Part shown: piece after piece, positions 39,028 to 49,239 of the stretch
Numbering within the stretch: position 1 is the first letter of the stretch
Layout of the letters: every line of letters begins with the position of its first letter
NCBI GenBank assembly: GCA_030038235.1
Contig: JASHPE010000122.1
Location: 20,925-84,924, forward strand
Direction of reading: 5' to 3'
DNA: 64,000 nt
Origin: Terriglobia bacterium
Lineage (GTDB): Bacteria; Acidobacteriota; Terriglobia; UBA7540
Translations under genes and position numbers: made by a program
Notes under the pieces: model-generated
The model's input: the letters and a program-made list of their open reading frames with translations, nothing else
Database searches by the model: none
What the model was told of the DNA's origin: nothing

Positions 39028-39745
39028 CCCGAAGCTTGCCGGCGCCCCCGTCAGGCAGGAGTCTTTCGAGCGTGCGAGCGACCTCTTCGGTGTGGAACCC
39101 GAACGGCCCTGGCTTCGACTTGTAGGCGATGCGCCCATCGCGATCGATCACGTAGAGTCGATCGGGCCAGGCGGTGTAAGCGCGTTCGGTGCTGTTCGCG
39201 ACGTCATCCACGATAGCCGGGTACTCGATTCCCAGCTTCACGAGGCATGTTCCGGCCACGTCGCAGCGCTCCTTCTGTGTGCGAGTGCTATGCAGAAAGA
39301 TCTTCGCCTTGATATTGTCGTCGTCCTGCCAGGCGTCGATCGGATGTGCTTCCTCGATGTAGACCACGTAGAAAGCGGCGCGGTCCCGGTACTTCTCATA
39401 GACCTTGTTGAGCGCGGGAACCTCCCGGCGGAAGGGCGGTCAAGTGTAGCTGCCGAAGATGAGCACCACGGGCTGCGATCCGCGGAACGACGCGAGCTGG
39501 ACCGAGGCCTTGTTGTCCTGAGTCGGCAGGCTGAAGTCCGGAGCGGTGTCGCCGACATGCAGCGTTCCAGCTCGCGCCCAGAACCACAGCGGCTTGAACG
39601 GGAGCACAATGAAGGCGGCGTCCGGGACGTGCTCCATGATCCGGCCAAAGCGGTCCGGGGTCTGTCGCATGGCGTCGTAAATGGCGGCGCAGAGCGCGCC
39701 ATACACAATGATGATCGCAAGCACGATTTTGTGCCATCTACGCAT
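38954..39745 (-). CDS. Deiodinase-like thioredoxin-fold selenoprotein; TGA at 39442-39440 read as selenocysteine
   Basis: Two in-frame ORFs separated only by TGA: VVLIFGSYT-U-PPFRREVPALNKVYEKYRDRAAFYVVYIEEAHPIDAWQDDDN...VDDVANSTERAYTAWPDRLYVIDRDGRIAYKSKPGPFGF; hairpin CGGGA-GGT-TCCCG 12 nt after the TGA. Confidence 0.85.
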
Positions 39746-39790
39746 GGGAAGAGCACCGATTATAGCACCCGAAAGGGAGTCCGCTTGTGC

Positions 39791-40084
39791 TCAGCGCGTC
39801 TGACGACCGTTGCGCCGGCGGCTCGCGACGAGCACTCCCAGGTTCGAGACGCAGAACGGCACCAGAAAGGTGACCGCCCCTTTGATCCACACGGCGCGCG
39901 TCGCCCTGCCCTGAATGACTTCGTCGAGATGATTGATGACGAATAGCACCGCGCCAACAGCGAGGGCAATCTGGACGGTCTTTTTCAGGAATGGCGGATA
40001 GACAATCACACGAAAAGTCTCGTGCCATCTGGCCCAGGTCGGTGGCTGCGCCGTCGCCGGCGCTTCGATTGGTTTCAAGACCGT
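39791..40084 (-). CDS. NrtS-like small membrane protein
   Basis: FLKKTVQIALAVGAVLFVINHLDEVIQGRATRAVWIKGAVTFLVPFCVSNLGVLVASRR; start uncertain. Confidence 0.7.
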   Translation of the reverse strand, partial: TVLKPIEAPATAQPPTWARWHETFRVIVYPPFLKKTVQIALAVGAVLFVINHLDEVIQGRATRAVWIKGAVTFLVPFCVSNLGVLVASRRRNGRQTR

Positions 40085-40674
40085 TCTCCGTGGGTGCGGG
40101 CCGCGGCGCGGCCGACCTGGCGATAGCGGAAGCATCCCGTGACGTGGTCATTGACCATGCCGACCGCTTGCATGAACGCGTAGCAAATCGTCGGCCCGGC
40201 AAACCGAAATCCTCGTCGCAGCAACTCCTTGCTCATTGCCTCCGATTCTGGGCTGGTCGCGGGAACCTGCCGCATTTCGCGCCAAGTGTTCTTCTTGGCC
40301 TTTCCGCCAACAAAGCGCCACACGAAAGCGTCGAAGCTCCCGAATTCATCCCGGACCTTGAGGAAGGCTCGCGCGTTATCGATGGCGGCGGAGATCTTCA
40401 GCGCGTTGCGCACAATGCCGGGATCATCCAGCAGGACCTGCACGCGGCGTGCGTCGAAACGAGCCACACGGACAGGATCGAATCCGGCGAAGGCGGCACG
40501 ATATGCCAGACGCTTGCGCAGAATCGTCTCCCAGCTCAAGCCGGCCTGCGCGCCTTCGAGGATGAGGAACTCGAAGAGGGCGCGATCGTCATGAAGGGGC
40601 ACGCCCCATTCCTCGTCGTGATAGGCAATTCCGAGTTCCGTAGTCGCCCAGGCGCAGCGAGTGAGGTCATTCAT
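40075..40674 (-). CDS. tag: DNA-3-methyladenine glycosylase I
   Basis: RCAWATTELGIAYHDEEWGVPLHDDRALFEFLILEGAQAGLSWETIL. Confidence 0.94.
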   Translation of the reverse strand: MNDLTRCAWATTELGIAYHDEEWGVPLHDDRALFEFLILEGAQAGLSWETILRKRLAYRAAFAGFDPVRVARFDARRVQVLLDDPGIVRNALKISAAIDNARAFLKVRDEFGSFDAFVWRFVGGKAKKNTWREMRQVPATSPESEAMSKELLRRGFRFAGPTICYAFMQAVGMVNDHVTGCFRYRQVGRAAARTHGERS

Positions 40675-40739
40675 AAGCTTGCAATCGGGCCGCGTTTCCC
40701 GATTCTGGCTCCGGCGCGGCTCTGGTACAATGTGGGCCG

Positions 40740-41204
40740 ATGGCGATCGAGACACCACATTGGACGTCCACCTCGTTCCACGTGCGCTACGCCGAAACCG
40801 ATCAGATGGGCGTAGTATACTACGCCAACTTTTTGGTCTGGTTCGAAATCGGGCGCACGGATTATTGCAAGCAGCACGGCTTCGCTTATCGCGAGATGGA
40901 GGATCAGGACGGATTGTTCATCATGGTGGCGGAGGCCCGCTGCCGCTATAAAGCTCCGGCGCGCTATGACGATCTGGTCGAAGTGCGCACTTGCCTGCGC
41001 GCCACTCGCAAACGCGTGCTTGTGTTTGGGTATGAGGTCTACAAGATGCCGGAAGAGGAGATGCTGGCCGAGGGCGAGACCGTGCATGTGATCACGGATC
41101 GCGAAGGACATCCGCGTGCGCTGCCCGAGAGGTACGCAGAGCTTTTCCGCGCCGGAGCCCGGAGATTGGGAGGCTATCAGCAGTCGGCCGTCGGCAGTCA
41201 ATAA
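40740..41204 (+). CDS. Acyl-CoA thioesterase (4HBT, YbgC-like)
   Basis: FHVRYAETDQMGVVYYANFLVWFEIGRTDYCK. Confidence 0.93.
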   Translation: MAIETPHWTSTSFHVRYAETDQMGVVYYANFLVWFEIGRTDYCKQHGFAYREMEDQDGLFIMVAEARCRYKAPARYDDLVEVRTCLRATRKRVLVFGYEVYKMPEEEMLAEGETVHVITDREGHPRALPERYAELFRAGARRLGGYQQSAVGSQ

Positions 41205-41258
41205 TCTTGGCCGAAATTCGCGACCGGGAATCGGCAATCGTCAATTCCGTCAATTCTT

Positions 41259-42818
41259 ATGTCCCGCACTCTACTCCTGACCGGCCGCGATCTGACTCGC
41301 CAGGACTTCGCCGGTGTTGTCCTCGGCGGACGGCGTGTCGGTCTGCACCCTGACGCGCGCCGTGCGATGATCGCGTCGCGCCGGGTGGTGGAGCGAATGA
41401 TTCGCGAAAAACGCGTGGTCTACGCCGTCACCACCGGTGTGGGCAGCCTTTCCACCGAACACATCGATCCGGCGCAGGCCAGGCAGTTGCAATTGAACGT
41501 GGTCCGCAGCCACTGTTGCGGCGTGGGCGACCCTCTGAACGTGCCCGAGACCCGCGGACTGCTTCTGCTGCGCGCGAACACGCTCGCCGCCGGACTCTCG
41601 GGCATCCGTCCTCGGGTGGCCGAGCTTCTCGGCGCGATGCTGAATCATCGCCTGCATCCCGTCGTGCCTTCCCGCGGATCGGTCGGTGCGAGCGGAGATC
41701 TGGCGCCGCTCGCGCACGTGGCTCGCACGCTCATCGGGGAGGGCGAAGTCACCGTCGATCCTGGCCTCAGCCTGCGTTCGCGTCCTCAGTCCGCCGCTAC
41801 TGCTCTGAAACAGGCGGGTCTGAAACCGCTGGCGCTGGAAGCGAAAGAGGGTATTTCGCTGGTGAACGGAACTCAGGCCATGCTCTCGGTGGGACTGCTT
41901 GCGCTCGCCCGGGCGGAGATCCTGGCCGACACGGCCGACGTGGCAGGGTCGCTCTCGCTCGACGCTCTGCGCGGCTCGCCCGTGGCGTTCGACGAACGTC
42001 TGCAGCGCGCCCGTCCTCATCCCGGGCAGATCGAGAGCGCCCGCAACATCGAGCGGCTGAACCGCGGCAGCACCATTCGCGAATCTCATCGCGGCTGCGG
42101 ACGGGTTCAGGACGCTTACAGCTTACGCTGCATGCCGCAGGTTCACGGTGCCGTCCGCGATGCACTGGCGTTCGCGCGCCGCACGTTCGAAATCGAGATG
42201 AACAGCGCCACGGACAATCCGCTGGTCTTTACAAAGGAAGGCGAGGTCCTCTCGGGCGGAAATTTTCACGGGCAGCCGGTGGCCACAGCGCTCGACGTGA
42301 TTGCGATAGCTCTCACGCAGCTCGGCGGCATCTCCGAGCGGCGCACGGATCGCATGGTAAATCCGCTGACCTCGGACTTGCCGCCATTTCTGGCCAGCGT
42401 GCCCGGCATCGAGTCCGGCCTGATGATGACCCAGGTGACGGCGGCAGCGCTCGCCTCCGAGAATAAGGTGCTGGCCCACCCGGCGTCGGTGGACTCCATC
42501 CCGACTTCGGGAAACAAAGAAGATTACGTCAGCATGGGAATGGCGGCCGCGCTCAAGCTGAAGCAAGTTGTCGCGAACACCGCGTCGATTCTCGCCATCG
42601 AGCTGCTGGCCGCAACGCACGCGCTCGACCGGCTGGCGCCGCTCAAGACCGGCATCCTGGCCGAAAAAGCGCGGCTCATCGCGCGCCGCGTGGCTCGGCC
42701 GCTGAAAGAAGACCGGCCTCACGCCCCCGATATCGCCGGCGTGACTGAGCAGGTGCTACGCGGGGAATACGCCGGAGTCCTGGAATTGACGGGCGCGAAG
42801 ATCGCAATCGACAATTGA
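41259..42818 (+). CDS. hutH: Histidine ammonia-lyase
   Basis: GSVGASGDLAPLAHVA (MIO motif ASG), YAVTTGVGSL; 519 aa. Confidence 0.94.
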   Translation: MSRTLLLTGRDLTRQDFAGVVLGGRRVGLHPDARRAMIASRRVVERMIREKRVVYAVTTGVGSLSTEHIDPAQARQLQLNVVRSHCCGVGDPLNVPETRGLLLLRANTLAAGLSGIRPRVAELLGAMLNHRLHPVVPSRGSVGASGDLAPLAHVARTLIGEGEVTVDPGLSLRSRPQSAATALKQAGLKPLALEAKEGISLVNGTQAMLSVGLLALARAEILADTADVAGSLSLDALRGSPVAFDERLQRARPHPGQIESARNIERLNRGSTIRESHRGCGRVQDAYSLRCMPQVHGAVRDALAFARRTFEIEMNSATDNPLVFTKEGEVLSGGNFHGQPVATALDVIAIALTQLGGISERRTDRMVNPLTSDLPPFLASVPGIESGLMMTQVTAAALASENKVLAHPASVDSIPTSGNKEDYVSMGMAAALKLKQVVANTASILAIELLAATHALDRLAPLKTGILAEKARLIARRVARPLKEDRPHAPDIAGVTEQVLRGEYAGVLELTGAKIAIDN

Positions 42819-42821
42819 ACT

Positions 42822-43571
42822 GTGCCGCCACTCTCCGCGACCATCGTTACTCACAATGAGGCGCGCAATATCGCGCGCGCGATTCGATCGCTGGCCTGCG
42901 CGGACGAAGTGATCGTGATCGACAGCGGCTCGACGGACGAGACAGCGACCATCGCCGAGTCGCTGGGCGCGCAAGTCATCGTTCACGCCTTTGAGGGCTT
43001 TGCTGCACAAAAGAACTTCGCGAGCAGGCAGGCTCGTCACGACTGGATCCTGAGTCTGGATGCCGATGAGGAGCTTGACCCACGCGCGCAGCAGGCGATC
43101 GTCGACTGGAAGGCTTCTTCTCCCCAGGCTGCGGGTTATCGCTGGGCGCGTTGCGCGCGGTATCTCGGCCGCTGGATTCGCCACTCCGGCTGGTATCCAG
43201 ATTACAAGCTTCGCCTCTTCGATCGGCGCCGCGGACGATGGGAAGGCGCCTACGTTCACGAGTCGGTTGTGGTCGATGGCGCCGTTGGAACCCTGCCCGG
43301 CGAGATTTTGCACTACACATGCGATTCGCTCCAGGAGCATCGGGAGCGCATCGAGTTCTATACTGATCTCGCCGCGCGTGAGATCTTCGACCGCGGCCAG
43401 CGCGTGCCGCTCGTAACACAATGGTTCGTGCCGTCCTGGGTCTTCCTGCAGACTTACCTTCTTCGCGCAGGCTTGCTCGACGGCCGGCAGGGTTTCCTGA
43501 TCGCGCGCATGGCGGCTCGTTACGTGAGCAGGAAGTTCGAGAAGCTCGAAAGTTTGCGCAAGGGCAAATGA
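42822..43571 (+). CDS. Glycosyltransferase family 2
   Basis: LSATIVTHNEARNIARAIRSLACADEVIVIDSGSTDET; GTG start. Confidence 0.9.
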   Translation: MPPLSATIVTHNEARNIARAIRSLACADEVIVIDSGSTDETATIAESLGAQVIVHAFEGFAAQKNFASRQARHDWILSLDADEELDPRAQQAIVDWKASSPQAAGYRWARCARYLGRWIRHSGWYPDYKLRLFDRRRGRWEGAYVHESVVVDGAVGTLPGEILHYTCDSLQEHRERIEFYTDLAAREIFDRGQRVPLVTQWFVPSWVFLQTYLLRAGLLDGRQGFLIARMAARYVSRKFEKLESLRKGK

Positions 43572-43596
43572 GGCCCGCCGAGGTTCGTTCAGATCA

Positions 43597-44709
43597 TTGC
43601 TGAGCATCCTCCACCTCGACACCGGACGTGAGCTGCGGGGAGGACAGCGTCAACTCCTGCTCCTGGCTCGCGGTCTGCGGGAACGCGGGCACAGTCAGCT
43701 CATAGCCTGCCCGGATGACGCCCCGCTCGCCGAGCGCGCGCGGCAGGAAGGATTCCGCGCGGTGACATTCAACCGCGGCGCCGGCCCGCTGCCCGCGCTC
43801 CGAGAGTTGCGCGGGCAGGTATCGCGCGCGGGTTTCGAGATCGTACACGCGCACGACGGGCGCAGCCAGACCCTGAGCGCGCTGGCCTCGCTTGGTCTCG
43901 GCACAAAACGCGTCGCCACGCGGCGGGTGATGTTTATGCCCGGCAGTCTCGGCTTGACGATAGGCCTTCACCGGCTTCAGTATGGTCCCGCGTGTGACGC
44001 GATCGTCGCCGTGTCGGACTTCATCCGCGACCTGCTAGTGCGCTCGGGGATCGCGCCCGCCAAGATTACGGTGATTCGCGACGGCATCGAGATCCCCGCG
44101 CGATTGCCGGACGCCGCCAGCCGTGCTGACGCCCGCCGTCGGTGGGGTTTTGATCCCGAAGCCTTCGTCATCGGCCATGTTGGAGCTTTCACGCCCGAAA
44201 AGGGTCAGGACGTCTTGCTCGAAGCGCTCCTCCGTTCCAATGCCCCGCTTCTCGGCAGTGCACAACTGCTGCTCGGCGGCGACGGGCCCGAGCGCGGCTC
44301 GCCACGCATGGCAGGGCTGCTGGGCAAGGCCGGAGACCGCGTGCGGATGACGGGCTGGATCGAGGACCTTACGGCGTTCTTCGCGGCGCTTGATCTTTAC
44401 GTCATGCCTTCGCGCGCCGAGGGTTTGGGATCCTCGGCGCTCCTCGCCATGGCGCATGGGTTGCCCGTAGCGGCCAGCCGCGTGGGTGGTCTGCCGGAAG
44501 TCGTGGAGGACGGCCGCACCGGGTGGCTCGTGCATCCAGACTCGCCGGCGGATTTGGCGGCAGCCCTGGCCGCTGCCGCTTTCGATCGCGAACGGCTGCG
44601 GCACTTCGGCGAGCATGCCCGCGAGCGCGCCGCAGCATTTTCCAGCGATATAATGGTTCGCCAGACCGAATCGCTCTATCTTGGTCTCACGCGAGCTGAG
44701 TCCGAGTAG
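43597..44709 (+). CDS. Glycosyltransferase family 4
   Basis: LHLDTGRELRGGQRQLLLLARGL; PSRAEGLGSSALLAMAHGLPVAASRVGGLPEVV; TTG start. Confidence 0.88.
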   Translation: MLSILHLDTGRELRGGQRQLLLLARGLRERGHSQLIACPDDAPLAERARQEGFRAVTFNRGAGPLPALRELRGQVSRAGFEIVHAHDGRSQTLSALASLGLGTKRVATRRVMFMPGSLGLTIGLHRLQYGPACDAIVAVSDFIRDLLVRSGIAPAKITVIRDGIEIPARLPDAASRADARRRWGFDPEAFVIGHVGAFTPEKGQDVLLEALLRSNAPLLGSAQLLLGGDGPERGSPRMAGLLGKAGDRVRMTGWIEDLTAFFAALDLYVMPSRAEGLGSSALLAMAHGLPVAASRVGGLPEVVEDGRTGWLVHPDSPADLAAALAAAAFDRERLRHFGEHARERAAAFSSDIMVRQTESLYLGLTRAESE

Positions 44710-44790
44710 GGGCACGGCGTCGAAGCATGGCCGGTCATCAGACCTTGCACCCACGGAGCACGTGAAGCGGCGAGAGCCAGTGCCGGCAGG

Positions 44791-45645
44791 ATGCCGACAC
44801 CACAAGCCATGTCTTATCTTTTTGTCGTCCTCTTCGGGCTCGCTTTCGGAAGCTTTCTCAACGTCTGCATTGCGAGGCTGCCACTCGGACTCTCAGTCGT
44901 GCGCCCACGCTCCGAGTGCCCGCGATGTCATCACCCGATCCGCTGGTATGACAATATCCCCGTGCTGAGCTACGTATTGCTGCGCGGACGCTGCCGCGAC
45001 TGTGGTGAGCCGATCTCGCTCATGTATCCCGTGGTCGAGCTCGGCACCGCCGGGTTGCTGCTCGCCGCTTTCCGCATCGACGGCCCGGGACTGCCGTTCG
45101 TGCGCGACGCGTTCCTGATCATGGTCCTCATCGTGCTCGTGTTTACCGATCTCACCGAGCGCCGCATCCCGCATCGCGTAACCGTGCCCGCCATCCTGAT
45201 CGGCCTCGGCTCCAGTTGGTTTGTGCCCGTCGATAGCCGGCCGCTGGTTCAGTTGTTGATGCACTGGGGCGTGCCGCTGCCGCCCGCGCTCACTTCCTTC
45301 GCCGGCGCAGTTACCGGAGCGATCGTCGGAGGAGGATTGTTCTACGGGGTCGGCGAGGCCTTCTATTATTTCGGCGGGCGCCGAAAGCAATACCTTGGCT
45401 TCGGCGACGTCATGCTGATGCTGCTCGTCGGCGTCTACTTCGGCGTGCCACTGACGCTGATGACGATTCTGCTCGGCTCGGTGCTCGGAAGCGTGGTTGC
45501 CTTGCCGCTCGAGTTTCTGAATCCACGATTCCGGCGCTTTGCGTGGCCGTACGGAAGCTTCCTCGGCGCGGCCGCAATCTATGTTTGTCTGCGGGGCAAT
45601 GTTCTGCTTGAGGCCTACTTGCGCTGGTCGGGCTTCGCCACCTGA
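44791..45645 (+). CDS. Prepilin peptidase (A24 family)
   Basis: GSFLNVCIARLPLGLSVVRPRSECPRCHHPIRWYDNIPVLSYVLLRGRCRDCGEPIS; FTDLTERRIPHRVT. Start may be 44809. Confidence 0.93.
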   Translation: MPTPQAMSYLFVVLFGLAFGSFLNVCIARLPLGLSVVRPRSECPRCHHPIRWYDNIPVLSYVLLRGRCRDCGEPISLMYPVVELGTAGLLLAAFRIDGPGLPFVRDAFLIMVLIVLVFTDLTERRIPHRVTVPAILIGLGSSWFVPVDSRPLVQLLMHWGVPLPPALTSFAGAVTGAIVGGGLFYGVGEAFYYFGGRRKQYLGFGDVMLMLLVGVYFGVPLTLMTILLGSVLGSVVALPLEFLNPRFRRFAWPYGSFLGAAAIYVCLRGNVLLEAYLRWSGFAT

Positions 45646-45676
45646 GGCCGATGCCGCCAGCGGTCTCGCGCTGCTG

Positions 45677-46417
45677 TCACGCGTGGTCAAGCCATCGAAC
45701 GAGATTTCGGAAGATCTCAAATCCATCCTGCGACTCGTGAACACTCATCGACGCACGCTCCGGATGCGGCATCAGGCCGAGCACCAAACCGCTGCTGTCG
45801 GAGACGCCCGCCACACCACCCGGGGCGCCGCTCGGATTATGCGGATACTCCGCCGTAGGTCCGCCGCCCGCGTCGACATAACGAAAGGTCACACGACCGC
45901 CACAGCCCGGTGCTGCCGCGCCCACCAGCGGTCGGCCTTCGCCGTGCGCCGACGGCATCTGCAGCACGCGTCCGCTCAGTCCCGCGGTCCACGGCGAGCG
46001 CTCGTCGCTGACGAGCAGGCGCACCATGCGATCCTCAAAATGCGCTGACTCATTATCGAGCAAGGCCATTCCGTGGCCGCCCGGCGCGCGACCCGGCAGG
46101 ATGCCGGCCTCGCTCAAGACCTGAAATCCGTTGCAGACGCCGAGCAGGGGCTTGCCGGCGTCGAGGAATTCTGTGAGCTGATCGCGAAGCTGCGCCACCA
46201 GCACCGTGGCGAACACGCGGCCGGCGCCCAGGTGATCGCCGTAGGAGAAGCCGCCGGGAATGATGGCCGCCTGATAACGGCTCAGCACTGACGCGCCGCT
46301 GAGCAGATCGCGCAGCAGCACCAGTTCGCTCTGTCCGCCCGCGCGCTCCAGCGCCGCCGCCGTCTCCTCGTGGCAATTCGTGCCCGGCGCGTAGAGAAGG
46401 GCCGTGACCGCTTCGCT
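45677..46417 (-). CDS. purQ: Phosphoribosylformylglycinamidine synthase subunit PurQ
   Basis: LYAPGTNCHEETAAALERAGG; GGFSYGDHLGAGRVFA; LLGVCNGFQVLSEAGILPG. Confidence 0.94.
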   Translation of the reverse strand, partial: SEAVTALLYAPGTNCHEETAAALERAGGQSELVLLRDLLSGASVLSRYQAAIIPGGFSYGDHLGAGRVFATVLVAQLRDQLTEFLDAGKPLLGVCNGFQVLSEAGILPGRAPGGHGMALLDNESAHFEDRMVRLLVSDERSPWTAGLSGRVLQMPSAHGEGRPLVGAAAPGCGGRVTFRYVDAGGGPTAEYPHNPSGAPGGVAGVSDSSGLVLGLMPHPERASMSVHESQDGFEIFRNLVRWLDHA

Positions 46418-49239
46418 CATCCGACCACCTCGCGAAATGTATTCGTCCAACTCGATTCGAGATTTGTCACCGGCTCGCGGAAGATCTCTTTTGCGCCCAC
46501 TTTGACTTCGATCTCCGGCTGCGCCACGACTTCTCCGATTTCACGGTACGAGACGGCGAGATCGTCAAGGACGCAACCTGACTCGATTTCAACCGTTGCC
46601 GATCCGATGAACTCGCCGAAGAGCAGTTCGGCACCGTCACACGAATCCGCTGTGCTTTCCTGCGCTTTCCCGAGAACACTGATATCGACGCGAGCCCCCA
46701 ATCCGGAACCGACACAGGCTTCGAACAGCCGCAGCAACACGCCGCCCTCGGCGATCGCCGAGCCTGAGACGTAATGGCCGGCGCGATGGCACGCGAGCAG
46801 CGCGTCCCATAGCTCGCGCGCCGCGGACGCGTCGACGCCATCGAACAGGCAATCGCCACGCTGCCCGTGTAGATCGGCATAGACGCTGCCGCCGAGCGCG
46901 TCGCCTTCTGAGCGCCCAATGATCACCAGCCGGTTCCCTGCTCGTTTGAATTCCTTGGTGACCACGCGCTTCACGTCCGGAACGCGTCCCATCACTGCAA
47001 CGGCCAGCGTCGGGGGCACGTCGATGCGGCGTCCTGCTGACTCGAATGTGCCCGAGCTCGAGTCCTTGCCCGAAATAAACGGAACGCCGATTTGAACCGA
47101 GAGCTCGGCGATGGCTGTCACCATGGCTTTCAGGTCCCAGGCGACGTCGGGTCGCAGCCGCGGCGTGTAGAAATTGTCGCACAGCACCATCTCGCGGTAA
47201 TCGACGCCCGCCACCACCGCCTTGGTGATGGCCTCGATGACCATCAGACGCGCCATGGCGGCGGGATCGATGTCGCCGTAGAAGGGATTGAACGCGACTG
47301 TAGTCACCACGCCGTATGGCTTGCCGCGCAGCGGGGCCGACACCGCGATATTCGTGGGCATGCGGTGATTCCGTCCGCCGTACGGACCGATGACCGTCCG
47401 GCCTTGCACCGTGCTGTCGAAGCGAACCCCCGCCGGACTCTGGTCGCAGCAATGGTAGTGGCCGAGCACGCCGTGAATCGCGCGCGACCAGTCTTCGGAC
47501 GTCTCGAGCGGCGGCAGATTGAGAGGCTCGAGACGGCGCGCCGGCTTAGCTACATCTGTCGGCTCGATCGGGCAGGCACCCCAGAGGAAATCCATCTCCA
47601 GATCCGTTACAGTCTGGCCATGCCACCTTGCTTCGAAGCGCTTGCGGTCCGAGAAACGCCCGATGACAGTGTGAGCCACCTCGAAACGGTCCAGAACCGC
47701 CTCCGCTTTGGACAGATTTTCGGGCGCGATTGCCAGGAGCATTCTCTCCTGGGACTCGGATAGCATGATTTCCCAGGCGGTGAGGCTGTGATCTTTCAGC
47801 GGGATTGTATCAAGATCAAGTTCGACTCCGGTTTCCGCGCCCATTTCGCCCGCCGCGCTCGAGATGCCGCCGGCACCAAGGTCCGTGATGGAGCGAATCA
47901 GGCCGGCGTCGCGCAGCACCGGGATAGCGGTGGCGAACTTGCGCTCAGTAATCGGATGTCCGATCTGCACGGCGGCTGATTCCTTGGCCAGCGTCTCGCC
48001 TGACATGCTTGCCGAACTCGCGGTGGCGCCATGGATGCCGTCGCGCCCCGTTTCGCCGCCGATCAGGAGCGCGAAGTCGGCTGGCTGCGACGTTTCCTTG
48101 AGCGCGTACTCACGCGGAATCAATCCGATCGAATGACCTAGTGCCAAGCACTTCGCATAACCCGGATGAATGCGATAGACCGGGTGCAGCATGGGAATCC
48201 CCATCGGATTCACGTAATAAGCCGTGCCGCGAATCGATTCCGACACGATCAGCCGCGGATGCAGCGCGCCCGCCGGCACGGCCTCGTCCGCGAGACGCGG
48301 GTCCTGCGTGCCCATGATCGTGGTGCCGCCGATGGGATGCGCGCCCTTGCCGAAGCCGAGCGTGTCGCGAATCACGCCGCCATGCTTCGTCGAAATTCCG
48401 CCGAAGGGCGCGATCGCTGTCGGGAAATTATGGGTCTCGCCTTTGATCGTCACCACCCAGCCGTCGTAGAACTCCATGCCGCCGGCGTTGTCCTTGAATG
48501 CCGAAACCACCAGCGGATGATGGATCGCGGCGGTGGCCTGCGAGAGCTGCTTTAGCAGGCCCAGGCTCTTCCAGGTGGTGTGATAGCAGTGATCGCTCCA
48601 GCTCTGCACCAGGATTTCGATCTCGGCGTCGGTGTGCGATCGCCCGCGCGTGGCCTCGTGCGCCTGAATCACCTTCATTTGCGCGAGCGGCGCGTACCAG
48701 GAGCGTTCGCGGGAGAGCGCGCTCAACGCCTGATCGTCGAGACCGGCAAGCGTGACGGAGCGGACAGGATCGGGCTGGCCGCTCGGACGCAAGGTGCTCC
48801 AGGCTTCACTGGGCTCGCGGATCCGCTGGACGACTGGATTGTAGAGGAATCGCGCCGCCGCCTCGTTGGCCTGCGATTCGGTAAGGCCGTCGAACCGGTA
48901 TCGGCGGCTCAGCCTCGCGAACTCGAGAGCTGACTGCCCCAGCGCCCGCGCGCCAGTCAAAATCGACGGAGTCTCGGGGTCGGTGACGGCAGGCCGGTAA
49001 GCGATCTCGACGATCGGGCCGCGCGCCGGGTCGAGCATGGAGCGCTCAGCGGCGGTTTGATACAGCGGATTCGCCAGCAGCGGCAGCAACGCCCTCACGT
49101 CCAGATCGCCTTCGAGCCAGAAAACTCGTTCGATCGCCAAGTCCGTAAGCGCGGGGTAACCATGCCGCCGCAGGAAGCCAAGCCAATTGCGGGCTTCGGC
49201 GTCGTCGCGCGAAACAGTGTAGATGCCATGAATGGGCAT
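46417..49239 (-). CDS. purL: Phosphoribosylformylglycinamidine synthase subunit PurL, N-terminally extended (PurS-like region)
   Basis: SWSDHCYHTTWKS; GETHNFPTAIAPFGG; 940 aa; TGATG junction with purQ. Confidence 0.93.
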   Translation of the reverse strand: MPIHGIYTVSRDDAEARNWLGFLRRHGYPALTDLAIERVFWLEGDLDVRALLPLLANPLYQTAAERSMLDPARGPIVEIAYRPAVTDPETPSILTGARALGQSALEFARLSRRYRFDGLTESQANEAAARFLYNPVVQRIREPSEAWSTLRPSGQPDPVRSVTLAGLDDQALSALSRERSWYAPLAQMKVIQAHEATRGRSHTDAEIEILVQSWSDHCYHTTWKSLGLLKQLSQATAAIHHPLVVSAFKDNAGGMEFYDGWVVTIKGETHNFPTAIAPFGGISTKHGGVIRDTLGFGKGAHPIGGTTIMGTQDPRLADEAVPAGALHPRLIVSESIRGTAYYVNPMGIPMLHPVYRIHPGYAKCLALGHSIGLIPREYALKETSQPADFALLIGGETGRDGIHGATASSASMSGETLAKESAAVQIGHPITERKFATAIPVLRDAGLIRSITDLGAGGISSAAGEMGAETGVELDLDTIPLKDHSLTAWEIMLSESQERMLLAIAPENLSKAEAVLDRFEVAHTVIGRFSDRKRFEARWHGQTVTDLEMDFLWGACPIEPTDVAKPARRLEPLNLPPLETSEDWSRAIHGVLGHYHCCDQSPAGVRFDSTVQGRTVIGPYGGRNHRMPTNIAVSAPLRGKPYGVVTTVAFNPFYGDIDPAAMARLMVIEAITKAVVAGVDYREMVLCDNFYTPRLRPDVAWDLKAMVTAIAELSVQIGVPFISGKDSSSGTFESAGRRIDVPPTLAVAVMGRVPDVKRVVTKEFKRAGNRLVIIGRSEGDALGGSVYADLHGQRGDCLFDGVDASAARELWDALLACHRAGHYVSGSAIAEGGVLLRLFEACVGSGLGARVDISVLGKAQESTADSCDGAELLFGEFIGSATVEIESGCVLDDLAVSYREIGEVVAQPEIEVKVGAKEIFREPVTNLESSWTNTFREVVG

